A stretch of DNA of 15,231 nucleotides from CAYSHJ01 sp964589725 (GTDB lineage: Bacteria; Planctomycetota; Planctomycetia; Planctomycetales; Planctomycetaceae), in NCBI GenBank assembly GCA_964589725.1, contig CAZPUJ010000745.1, forward strand, positions 1 through 15,231, written 5' to 3'. A model generated the notes under the pieces. That model had not been told where the DNA came from. It did not search any database and saw nothing but the letters and a program-made list of their open reading frames with translations. Each line of letters starts with the position of its first letter. Position 1 is the first letter of the stretch. Below, one piece after another: positions 7,674 through 14,826 of this stretch. Both the position numbers and the translations under genes were made by a program.

Positions 7674-7801
7674 GACCGCTCCTTCTGGCGATAATCTATC
7701 TCCAATGTTCGTCCGATTCGTCCTGTAGTCATTGTAATGATCGTGCCGATATTGTCGCTGGGGTCGTTTCTCCTCCTATTGAGAAACGCGGGGAGGCTCC
7801 A
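7674..7801. promoter_or_regulatory. Divergent promoter region with 5'-leader hairpin
   Basis: This 128-bp gap lies between the minus-strand aldolase start and the plus-strand secretin start, so promoters for both must be here. A perfect 8-bp inverted repeat, CGTTTCTC (7765-7772) and GAGAAACG (7781-7788) with an 8-nt loop, ends just before the secretin ribosome-binding site GGGGAGG (7790-7796; ATG 7802). It could be an operator or an mRNA hairpin that limits ribosome access. I found no convincing -35/-10 pair. Confidence 0.5.
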
Positions 7802-9586
7802 ATGAATTCACAACGAACCATCACGGGACGCAGTGGGCTGGTGTTCCGCGTCGGGTGCTCCACAACCACCGTCCTTTTCCTGACTTGTTATCTGGCGTTC
7901 GCGCAGCCACCAGCCTCTCCACGTCGGACGGCACCTCCTGCGGAGAGTTTACCGACGCCGCTCGACCCCGTGACTAACCGCGGCCAGCGATCGCCTGAGG
8001 AGCTGAATGCGTTTGTTAAGGACGTGACCTCCAACGACGCGCGGCTCGATGTTTTCGTCGGACAGGGCCGGCTGCTGACGCTGAAGCAGGATCTGGTCGA
8101 TCCGAACAAGCAAAGTCCGCTCATCGCCACGGGCGACCCCTCAGTCATTGATTTCGAAGTCGTCGGCCAGCGGCAGCTACGCATTACGGGACGAAGGATC
8201 GGAGTGACCGACCTGTCGATCGTGACTCAGGACAACGAAAACTACAGTGTCGAGGTGCATGTCAACGCCAATCTCGAATATCTCGACGCGCGGCTGAAGC
8301 AAATCTTTCCGAGCGCCACGCTGCAGCTTTCGCAAATCCGCGATCATGTGGTCGTCGGAGGACAGGCCCGCGATACGCGACAGGTCGCGCAAATTGTCGA
8401 GACGATCACCGCCTATTTGATTTCGGTACAGACGGGCCAGGCAGGCAAGATCAGCTCGAAGCAATCGGCAAAGCCCAATGGTGGGCAGCAGCATGTGCCC
8501 CGTCCCGCCATTCCCGACGACTCCCCGGACGATCCGGGCCGGGCCGAAGTGCTGCCGGGGACCGACCGACCCGACGTTGAGGGCAAGATCGCTGCACCAG
8601 TCGTGATCAACCTGATCCGCGTCCCGGGACCTGGACAGGTGCAACTCCGTGTGCAGGTGGCCGAACTCAATCGCACGGCGGCGCGGGAACTCGGCACGAG
8701 TCTTCTGTTCCAAGGCGACGATTTCGCGATTGGCAGCACGATCGGTCCCGCGGTCCCGCGGGCCACTACGGCAGCTGGCGGGACCAGCTTGGCGGGCTTG
8801 TTGGGATTGACCAATCCTCTGGCGACGACCTCCACGGTCTTCGGAATTTTCGATCAGGGAGGCGCCAGCGCCTTCGTCAGCGCGTTGCGACGACACCAGG
8901 TGCTCAAGATCCTGGCGGAGCCCACCCTCGTCGCCATGAACGGAGAAGAGGCCACCTTCCTTTCCGGCGGCGAGTTTCCCGTCCCGATTCCGCAGCCGTC
9001 GGGGGGCGCCGCGGGCCTCGTGACGATCCAGTACAAGACCTTCGGAGTCCAGTTGGCGTTTGTTCCCTACATCATGGACGATGAGACCATCCGGCTGTCG
9101 GTCGCCCCCGAGGTCAGCAGCATCGACTTCTCCGGGGGAGTGACCATTCAAGGCACTCAGGTTCCGGGAATCAACACGCGGCGGACGAGCACCGTCGTGG
9201 AGATGCAGCAGGGGCAGACGCTTGCCATCTCGGGCATTCTGCAGGTCACTCTGGAAGGCACGACGTCGAGAGTTCCTGGACTGGGAGACCTGCCCTATAT
9301 CGGTCCGCTGTTCAGCAACAATACGACGAGATCAGTCGAGAAGGAATTGATCATCTTGGTGACTCCCCACCTGGTCGAGGCCATGAAGCCCGAGCAGGTT
9401 CCTGCCAGGCCAGGCGACGAAGTCAGCGACCCAGAGGATCGCGAATTCTATCTGAAGGGCCACATTGAAGGCCGGTCGTGCCTTCCGTTTCGTGCCACCA
9501 CGAACTGGGAAGATCCGCTGGGGATCGACACCCAGCGGGAGTTTGAGTGCGAATTCGTGAACGGTCCCTATGGATATACACAATAG
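7802..9586 (+). CDS. CpaC/RcpA-like secretin of a Tad/Flp-pilus-type system
   Basis: This is a 594-residue outer-membrane secretin, the ring-forming channel for Flp/Tad-type pili or a related secretion system. An N-terminal signal peptide has a possible cut after Ala34 (LAFA-QPP). A pilus-assembly N-terminal domain follows (about 80-153, VFVGQGRLLTL to DNENYSVEVHV), then a BON-like segment (about 155-207), a Pro/Asp-rich linker, and the secretin domain (about 275-525) with the signature VPGLGDLPYIGPLF (491-504) and the closing ELIILVTPHLV. A C-terminal extension (526-594) contains DPEDREFYLKGHIEGR, which I remember from planctomycete homologues. GGGGAGG lies 5 nt before the ATG. Two likely co-transcribed genes follow. 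No pilus ATPase, prepilin or inner-membrane gene is present in the window. Confidence 0.92.
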   Translation: MNSQRTITGRSGLVFRVGCSTTTVLFLTCYLAFAQPPASPRRTAPPAESLPTPLDPVTNRGQRSPEELNAFVKDVTSNDARLDVFVGQGRLLTLKQDLVDPNKQSPLIATGDPSVIDFEVVGQRQLRITGRRIGVTDLSIVTQDNENYSVEVHVNANLEYLDARLKQIFPSATLQLSQIRDHVVVGGQARDTRQVAQIVETITAYLISVQTGQAGKISSKQSAKPNGGQQHVPRPAIPDDSPDDPGRAEVLPGTDRPDVEGKIAAPVVINLIRVPGPGQVQLRVQVAELNRTAARELGTSLLFQGDDFAIGSTIGPAVPRATTAAGGTSLAGLLGLTNPLATTSTVFGIFDQGGASAFVSALRRHQVLKILAEPTLVAMNGEEATFLSGGEFPVPIPQPSGGAAGLVTIQYKTFGVQLAFVPYIMDDETIRLSVAPEVSSIDFSGGVTIQGTQVPGINTRRTSTVVEMQQGQTLAISGILQVTLEGTTSRVPGLGDLPYIGPLFSNNTTRSVEKELIILVTPHLVEAMKPEQVPARPGDEVSDPEDREFYLKGHIEGRSCLPFRATTNWEDPLGIDTQREFECEFVNGPYGYTQ

Positions 9587-9654
9587 TCCCGGAGTCGCCT
9601 CAGGCTGTCCGGGTTTCGGCAATCCAGCAACTGTGATTTTATGAGGGGCACGGA

Positions 9655-10461
9655 ATGCTCAATCGTCCGGTGGCTATTTTAGGGAATCTCGCGTTTCTGG
9701 CGGCCATCCCTTGGGGGATTGAATCAGCGAAGGCGCAAGGTGTCACGTCGGTCGAGGCGATCACTCCGGCAGCGAACTCCGACGCAGACGTCGTATTCCC
9801 TCCCGCATTGCCTCCTGCGGAAACCAACTCTCCCGAGTCGGCGGCGGCTGGTCAGGACGGTACCAGCCCGCAACCAGCCGCAATTCCGGCAACCGCTGCG
9901 GCACCCGCGTACCCCGTTACCACAAATCCGCCGCGCTGTGGGTGCTCCTGGGACAGGCGACAAAGGAGATGCTACGGGCCGGTCAATGGATCGGGCGGCT
10001 ATCCCTACAACGGCGGTGGTTGGGGCGGTCCCGCGCCGTTAGGAGCTTCGCTAAACGCGGCCATGGCGACTCAAATCCAGAACGGTGAAGCCGCGCGGAT
10101 GGTACTTTACCACTTCGATTTCTATCAGGGTGAAGCGCAGCTCACCCCCCGCGGGCAAAGGCAGTTATCCAAGATAGCCCGCTGGCTGCCGACCGGCACA
10201 GCGGCGGTGCTCATTCAACCGACGGGAGATACGTCCCTCGATACGGCACGGCGCGAGCAGGTGCTCGATATGTTGGGACGCTTCTCGTTTCCCGTTCCGG
10301 AAGAGCGAGTGCGGACGGCCTTCCCGCCTGTCCGCGAGCTGGATGGCGTCGACGCGATCCTCATCGAACGAAAGCTGCAGCGGCTAGCCCCCCAAGGCCG
10401 GCCAGTTTCTGGCGACGGCGCCACATCGTCTCCGCCGAATGCCGCCCCTGGCGGTCGGTAG
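9655..10461 (+). CDS. Exported OmpA-like protein of the pilus gene group
   Basis: This 268-residue protein has a signal peptide (about 1-28, cut near AKA-Q). A Pro/Ala/Ser-rich stretch (40-92) follows, then a small cysteine-containing patch (CGCSWDRRQRRC, 95-106) and a Gly/Tyr-rich linker (111-127). The C-terminal domain (about 148-240) resembles OmpA-type peptidoglycan-binding domains: YHFDFYQGEAQLTPRGQRQLSKIARWL matches the usual beta-strand/helix opening, and GDTSLDTARREQVLDML resembles the D-x-x-x-N-x-x-L-S-x-x-R-A region, though the hallmark Asn is absent. A role linking the secretin to the cell wall, like CpaD or RcpB partners, is inferred from position. ATG 9655 follows GAGGGG by about 6 nt. 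It sits 68 bp after the secretin stop. Confidence 0.62.
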   Translation: MLNRPVAILGNLAFLAAIPWGIESAKAQGVTSVEAITPAANSDADVVFPPALPPAETNSPESAAAGQDGTSPQPAAIPATAAAPAYPVTTNPPRCGCSWDRRQRRCYGPVNGSGGYPYNGGGWGGPAPLGASLNAAMATQIQNGEAARMVLYHFDFYQGEAQLTPRGQRQLSKIARWLPTGTAAVLIQPTGDTSLDTARREQVLDMLGRFSFPVPEERVRTAFPPVRELDGVDAILIERKLQRLAPQGRPVSGDGATSSPPNAAPGGR

Positions 10462-10518
10462 CAGCGAGATTGGCAGGTTTGCTGTCCAACCTACGTCTGT
10501 TTTCGAAAAGGCCTGATC

Positions 10519-11391
10519 ATGAGAACTAAAGCTCGGCACTCTGTCGCAATTCTGCTGGGTACGGTGCTAACCATCGTGACGGGCTGCCAGGTCAGCGGCA
10601 TGCCGTCCGACTCGCCGATGGGGAAATCAACCACGACTCGCAATTCTCGCGATTCCGTGGCGAAGGCACCCACCAAAGAGCAGACGCTCGATGTGCAATT
10701 GGCCTTCGCGCAAACGCTTGAGCAACAGGGAGATCACGAACGAGCCGCCGCTGCCTACAAGAAGATCATGCAGCAGCACCCCAAATGCGGCGAAGCGGTC
10801 CACCGCCTGGCGATCATTCAAGACCAGGCTAATCGCTTTGACGAATCGCGGCCCCTTTTCCAGAAGGCACTCAAGCTCCAGCCCGGCACGCCCGAAATTT
10901 TCTGCGACCTGGGGTACAGCCAGTATCTCCAGCGACTCTGGATCCAGGCAGAAATGAACCTGCGACAGGCGATCGCCATCCAACCCGAATTCAAGCGAGC
11001 CCATAATCATCTGGGATTGCTGCTGGCCCAGACCGACCGGCGCGACGAAGCCTTGGCGGAGTTCAAGCGGGCCGGTAATACGATGGTCCAAGCGCACATG
11101 AATTGCGCTGTGGCGCTGCTGGTGAATGATCGACTGGCCGAGGCGCGCCAGGAGTACGAAATTGCCTTGGAGAGCGGACCGCTTCCCGAGGAACTCGAAG
11201 CCCGAATGGCCCAGCTTGGCCATGTGATTTCCATCTCGGCCGGCGATTCCGAGCCCGAGCTTGAGCCCGAACTTGAGCCCGAGCCCCAGATTGAATTGAC
11301 CTCCGGGAAACGCTTTACCGACGAGCGATCGGGAACTGTACGGGTTTCAGACCACCACACGACCGAGCCGGCCGAACTCCAGGAACCGTGA
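10519..11391 (+). CDS. TPR lipoprotein, TadD-like
   Basis: This 290-residue protein has a lipoprotein signal; lipobox V20-T-G-C23 ends the hydrophobic stretch AILLGTVLTIVTGC. Five tetratricopeptide-like units cover about 57-222 (AFAQTLEQQGDHERAAAAY, then HRLAIIQDQANRFDESRPLF, LGYSQYLQRLWIQAEMNL, LGLLLAQTDRRDEALAEF, CAVALLVNDRLAEARQEY). Next comes an acidic Glu-Pro tract (EPELEPELEPEP, 245-256) and a polar tail. TadD-type TPR lipoproteins help assemble the secretin in Tad systems, and this gene's place third after the secretin suits that role. It starts 57 bp after the OmpA-like gene, with AAAAGG nearby as a weak Shine-Dalgarno sequence. It converges with the surface protein gene. Confidence 0.78.
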   Translation: MRTKARHSVAILLGTVLTIVTGCQVSGMPSDSPMGKSTTTRNSRDSVAKAPTKEQTLDVQLAFAQTLEQQGDHERAAAAYKKIMQQHPKCGEAVHRLAIIQDQANRFDESRPLFQKALKLQPGTPEIFCDLGYSQYLQRLWIQAEMNLRQAIAIQPEFKRAHNHLGLLLAQTDRRDEALAEFKRAGNTMVQAHMNCAVALLVNDRLAEARQEYEIALESGPLPEELEARMAQLGHVISISAGDSEPELEPELEPEPQIELTSGKRFTDERSGTVRVSDHHTTEPAELQEP

Positions 11392-11448
11392 TCACACCGA
11401 GCCGATTCTTGCTGTGGACTTCATACCGGCGAACAAGCCACGGGAAAC

Positions 11449-13890
11449 CTACGGACGAAGCGATGCGATCAGTGCGTCGATCAAGCGAATGGCCAGCGTG
11501 GCATCAGCCTGGGTGAGTGAGCCAGGCTTGGTCTTGGCTTTGATTTCATTCTTCAATGCGTTCAATTTGTTTTCGGCTGCTTTGATGTTGCCTTTGTTGT
11601 AGCTCTTCAGCGAATTGTCGATCTTTGAAATCATCGAGCAGACCGTCCCTTGATTGATTCTCCCGTCGGTCTGCCACTGCGTGATCTGGTTGACGATGGT
11701 CTGAGACTGTCTCTGCGGAGACAGAACTTGCACGGTGAATGTGATGTTGACTGACATTCCCGACCCATCCGTCGCCGTGACGGTGATCCTGGCCGAGCCA
11801 CTTTGATTGGCCTGGTAGTCCAGCATCAAGGATGCTTGCAAAACGCTGGCCATCACTAAGCCGTTCGATGAACTGACAGCCGTGAGCGTTAGCGAGTCGC
11901 TGGCGTCGACGTCGCTGAACTTGCCGCCCAGATTGACAACCGAATTGGCGGCGTTCTGATTGACGGTGACGTCGGCCAGAGTGCCGTTCGCGACCGGAGC
12001 GTCATTCCGGCCAGTGACGGTCACATTGACCGTCGCCGTCGAGCTGCCTCCGTCGCCGTCGGAGATCGTGTACTGGAACGAGTCCATGTCCGTCTCACCG
12101 GCTCCGAGCGCCTCGAAGAAACCATCCGCCGAGTAGCTGACCTGTCCGCTGCTGAGCGTTACCGTGCCTTGCGCACCTGACGAATTGACGCTGCTGGCCG
12201 ACAAGGGATCGTTCTCCCCGACCGGATCGGTGTCGTTGCTTAAGACGTCCATGATGATCGCGGCATCATTCTCGTTGACGATGGCCGAGTCATCGTTGGC
12301 TGTCGGTGCGACGTTGTTGACCGTCAGCGTGAACGTGGTTGTCGCGTCAGCTCCGTGGCTGTCCGTGGCGGTGATCGTCACGGTTTGAGTTTCGTCCGGT
12401 CCATCGTTCGAATTGAACGACCACGACCAGGTGCCGTCCGGATTCTCCGTGACCAAGCCGACCGAGGGCGACAAATTCACCACATCACCAAAATCGACGT
12501 CTGCGTACGCGCCCAAATTCATCGCCGCCTGACCCTCATCGACGCCGATTGAATTTGCGGCGACTGACACGCTTGGGGCATTGTTCGTGCCGTTGATCTC
12601 GATGGTCACGACAGCCGTGTCGGTTTCTCCGAGCAGGTCAATGATCCGATAAGTGAACCCGACATTCTCGGATTGCCCGGCACCCAGCGACTCGAATTCT
12701 CCGTTCGGCTCAAACGAAAACGATCCGTTGCCGAGGTCGGTCAAAACGCCCTTGGCCGGCAACGTCAGGTTCGTCGTAAGGCCGGCGGCCAGATTCTGCT
12801 CGGCGTCGGTGTCATTGGTCAGCACGTCGAATGTGATGACCTGGCTCTCGTCCGTCGTCACTTCATCGTCGATGGCGGTTGGCGAGTGGTTTGCGACGCT
12901 CACCTGGGCCAAACTGGTCGCGCTCACCGAAATGGCCGCGGTCGTTGTAAGCGTCAGATCATCAATCAGCACTGCGCTGATGGCGGCGAGATTAAAGGCG
13001 TTCGAATCAAAGCGGACTGACGTGATTCCATTTCCCGTTAGCGAGAAGGTTCTGGCTGGAATACTTGGGGCACTGGCGAGGAGCGATTCGCTCGCCAGGG
13101 CAACCTCATGCCCAGCGGCGTTGAAGGCGTGCGCACTCCACCGTGGATGGATGATCCGGCTCGGACCCGCCAGCAGCATCGGCCGCGTGAAGCCGAAGCT
13201 GTCCACCGGGGTGGCAAAGTTCAACGTGTAGGTGACCGGGTTTTTGCTGCCGAGCTGCGTGAGCACATTCGGCGACGACGAGGGACTCGCGGCGGTCCCG
13301 CCATAGAGACTTTGATTGTTCACAACACCGATCGCCGTGCCCGCTGTGACCGCGCTGAGAGTGATGCCGAAACTGGCGAGGTAGCTGCTGGCGTTCACAG
13401 GGCCCGCCGAGGCATCGACCGTGTCGAAATTCAGCGTCGAACGGCGGGGTATGCCGGACGTGCGCGTGTCGCTGATCATCGTCACGACGCTATATGAGCC
13501 GTCCTCGGCGTACAGGTGGCTGCCGCTCACCATAAAGACGTCACCGCTAAAGCTGATCGTGCCCGGCGAGGAAGGACGGCCGTCGCCCCAATGGATGGTG
13601 GCCGTGTAGCTGGCCACCGCTTCGGCACCGCCGGGACCGGTGAACGTCGCCACCGTTTGGCTCGCCGAAAGGGTGCCCTCGGTCGCCGCGAAGGTGAATC
13701 CGCCCGTGGCCAAGAACACCGGGTCGGCGGCGAGCGGGGTACTCGAAAGCAGGCTGCGGTCTTCAAGTGACTCGATCGCGACAACTGCTCTCTCACTGCC
13801 GCAATACCGTGGTCGGCGACCCCGCCCAGTCTTGTTGCGATGGCGAATCAAATGGAGATTGACCGATCCTAGCCAAGATTGAAATGACAT
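11449..13890 (-). CDS. Modular surface protein with LEPR-like N-terminal tag and FIMAH-like C-terminus
   Basis: From ATG 13890 the product is 813 residues; AGGAGG (13905-13900) 9 nt upstream supports this over the ATG at 13926. The basic N-terminus ends in SLEDRSLLS (41-49), like the LEPR-XLL tag on large planctomycete proteins. Modules: a PKD-like domain with IHWGDG (about 58-141); a beta-sandwich, lectin-like region (about 150-317); a cadherin/VCBS-like domain (336-434, VLTNDTDAEQN); a PKD-like domain (438-527, WSWSFNSNDGPDETQTVTITATD); a cadherin-like domain (528-632, VLSNDTDPVGENDPL); a CADG-like domain (633-722); and a helical C-terminal domain (about 726-811, IVNQITQWQTDGRINQG to LIDALIASL) resembling FIMAH. 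Role inferred: secreted adhesin or matrix protein. It shares the NDTDPxGENDPL motif with the giant protein at the window start. Confidence 0.82.
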   Translation of the reverse strand: MSFQSWLGSVNLHLIRHRNKTGRGRRPRYCGSERAVVAIESLEDRSLLSSTPLAADPVFLATGGFTFAATEGTLSASQTVATFTGPGGAEAVASYTATIHWGDGRPSSPGTISFSGDVFMVSGSHLYAEDGSYSVVTMISDTRTSGIPRRSTLNFDTVDASAGPVNASSYLASFGITLSAVTAGTAIGVVNNQSLYGGTAASPSSSPNVLTQLGSKNPVTYTLNFATPVDSFGFTRPMLLAGPSRIIHPRWSAHAFNAAGHEVALASESLLASAPSIPARTFSLTGNGITSVRFDSNAFNLAAISAVLIDDLTLTTTAAISVSATSLAQVSVANHSPTAIDDEVTTDESQVITFDVLTNDTDAEQNLAAGLTTNLTLPAKGVLTDLGNGSFSFEPNGEFESLGAGQSENVGFTYRIIDLLGETDTAVVTIEINGTNNAPSVSVAANSIGVDEGQAAMNLGAYADVDFGDVVNLSPSVGLVTENPDGTWSWSFNSNDGPDETQTVTITATDSHGADATTTFTLTVNNVAPTANDDSAIVNENDAAIIMDVLSNDTDPVGENDPLSASSVNSSGAQGTVTLSSGQVSYSADGFFEALGAGETDMDSFQYTISDGDGGSSTATVNVTVTGRNDAPVANGTLADVTVNQNAANSVVNLGGKFSDVDASDSLTLTAVSSSNGLVMASVLQASLMLDYQANQSGSARITVTATDGSGMSVNITFTVQVLSPQRQSQTIVNQITQWQTDGRINQGTVCSMISKIDNSLKSYNKGNIKAAENKLNALKNEIKAKTKPGSLTQADATLAIRLIDALIASLRP

Positions 13891-13899
13891 TTTCGTTCG

Positions 13900-13905
13900 C
13901 CTCCT
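13900..13905 (-). promoter_or_regulatory. Ribosome-binding site AGGAGG of the surface protein
   Basis: On the minus strand AGGAGG (13905-13900) lies 9 nt before ATG 13890. It favours that codon over the in-frame ATG at 13926, which would add 12 residues (MWWRYVCRRRTK). Confidence 0.7.
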
Positions 13906-13979
13906 GCAAACATACCTCCACCACACGAAGTGTCTAATCGAATTTCTCGTGCGGACATTCGTCGCCGCTCACCATCCCT

Positions 13980-14115
13980 CAAACAAGCGACCCCACTGAG
14001 CTTGCCTCAGTGGCTTGTGGGTTTTTGAACTACTTGACGTCCACTCGAATTCAACTGCCTCGTAGTGCAGAAACCCGTAAACCGCCGACGCAAGGTCGGC
14101 GGGGTCGCTTGTTTG
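13980..14115. repeat. Composite palindrome 2 (REP/BIME-like)
   Basis: Perfect 15-bp outer arms (CAAACAAGCGACCCC at 13980-13994 and its complement at 14101-14115) surround two hairpins: CCACTGAG-CTTGC-CTCAGTGG (13993-14013) and CCGCCGAC-GCAAG-GTCGGCGG (14082-14102). GGGTTT (14019-14024) pairs with AAACCC (14071-14076), and ACTAC (14029-14033) with GTAGT (14062-14066). All pairs share the same centre near 14047.5. The two loops are complementary while the two stems are unrelated, so stems change but loops and arms are kept. The loop matches that of the palindrome at 6030-6141. Confidence 0.85.
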
Positions 14116-14198
14116 TGGTCTAGCTTGCGTCGAGGTGGGATACTTCGCTCGGATTGAGCGAGCGTGCAGATGGGATTGGCTGAAGCGTTGGCAAGCAG

Positions 14199-14671
14199 CT
14201 ATCCAACGTCGACTAATAGCTTGCCCAGCACGTCGAACTTCGGAGTGATGCCCAAGCCGGGACTCGTGCTGGCGGACAAACGGCCGTGGACTCGTTGAGG
14301 TGCGCCGTCGGCGAAGCTCACTGTCACGTAGCTGCTAAAGTCGGTCGTCGTGAACAGGAACTCGGACGGCATGCTGTGAGCCAAATGTGAGATTGCGGCG
14401 GTGACGATGTCACCGCCCCAACTGTCTTCGATGGTCATAGCGACGCCGAGCGACACTCACAGATCGCGCGCCTGCCGCGCATTCGTCAGACCGCCGAACT
14501 TGCTGATCTTGATGTTGGACAGACTTCGCCATAGCCGGTGATCCCCGCGTCAGTCTCGACGGCAACGACCGTGCTGTCGAAGACCGAGACCGACTTTCCG
14601 CCCGACCATTTGTAACTCCCCTCGTGCAACGGCAGGTCAACTCGATCGGCGAGGATGCGAGTGATCTTCAT
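14199..14671 (-). pseudogene. Wrecked enolase-superfamily dehydratase/racemase (MR/MLE)
   Basis: The first 53 codons from ATG 14671 (MKITRILADRVDLPLHEGSY onward to GYGEVCP) match the N-terminal capping domain of mandelate racemase/muconate lactonizing enzyme relatives. At about 14517-14522 the frame shifts, and sequence resumes as SNIKISKFGGLTNARQARDL, which belongs near the end of the barrel. A TGA (14459-14457) then replaces the expected Cys codon before VSLGVAMTIEDSWGGDIVTAA. The frame continues to LLVDVG and a stop. Intact relatives have about 370 residues; roughly 200, including the KxK lysines and metal ligands, are gone. The retained ends resemble cis-3-hydroxy-L-proline dehydratase as I remember it. 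The gene diverges from the cyclodeaminase-family gene. Confidence 0.85.
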
Positions 14672-14677
14672 GGTGCC

Positions 14678-14819
14678 CCTTTGGAGTGCGGTGGCTTGAC
14701 ACCGCTTTCATTTGCGGCAGAGCCGCTTTCTAATTTCTTCGCGATGAATTAGCGACTTGTCCAAAAAAAAACGTCGCCGCCGTAAGCCAAAGCGGTGTCA
14801 AGCCACCGCACTTCAAAGG
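14678..14819. repeat. MITE-like palindrome with 31-bp inverted ends
   Basis: The 31-bp arms at 14678-14708 and 14789-14819 are reverse complements with one mismatch; the core shared sequence is GTGCGGTGGCTTGACACCG. Inside are a hairpin GCGGC-AGA-GCCGC (14714-14726), a 6-bp inverted repeat CTAATT/AATTAG (14730-14752), and a run of nine A (14763-14771). It fills almost the whole gap between two divergent starts. Each arm carries a CAAAGGG ribosome-binding site reading outward. No ORF lies inside and no clear target-site duplication is seen. Confidence 0.85.
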
Positions 14820-14826
14820 GACCGCC

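Larger units (their letters stand above)
13891..14198. other. Intergenic region dominated by a palindrome
   Basis: This 308-bp stretch lies between the surface protein start and the end of the enolase-superfamily pseudogene. It holds the ribosome-binding site of the surface gene, the 136-bp composite palindrome listed separately, and a small hairpin TCGCTC-GGATT-GAGCGA (14145-14161). No ORF or RNA gene is supported. The promoter of the surface gene must lie here or in the pseudogene, but I see no clear consensus. Confidence 0.6.

Noticed and set aside
8177..9151. 324-codon minus-strand ORF opposite the secretin
   Set aside because: Arg/Asp/Gly-rich antisense frame with no domain; the plus strand clearly encodes a secretin.
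13980..14115. CRISPR-like or tRNA-like structure in the hairpin region
   Set aside because: There are only two inverted hairpins with different stems, no direct repeat with spacers, and no cloverleaf or anticodon arm.
14457..14459. In-frame TGA at a Cys position, possible selenocysteine codon
   Set aside because: The same gene has a large deletion and a frameshift, the Cys is not a known catalytic residue of the family, and no SECIS-like hairpin was recognised. A nonsense mutation is simpler.
14763..14771. A9 run as a terminator tract
   Set aside because: No stable hairpin directly precedes it on the strand that would give a U-run, and it lies inside the inverted-repeat element between divergent starts.
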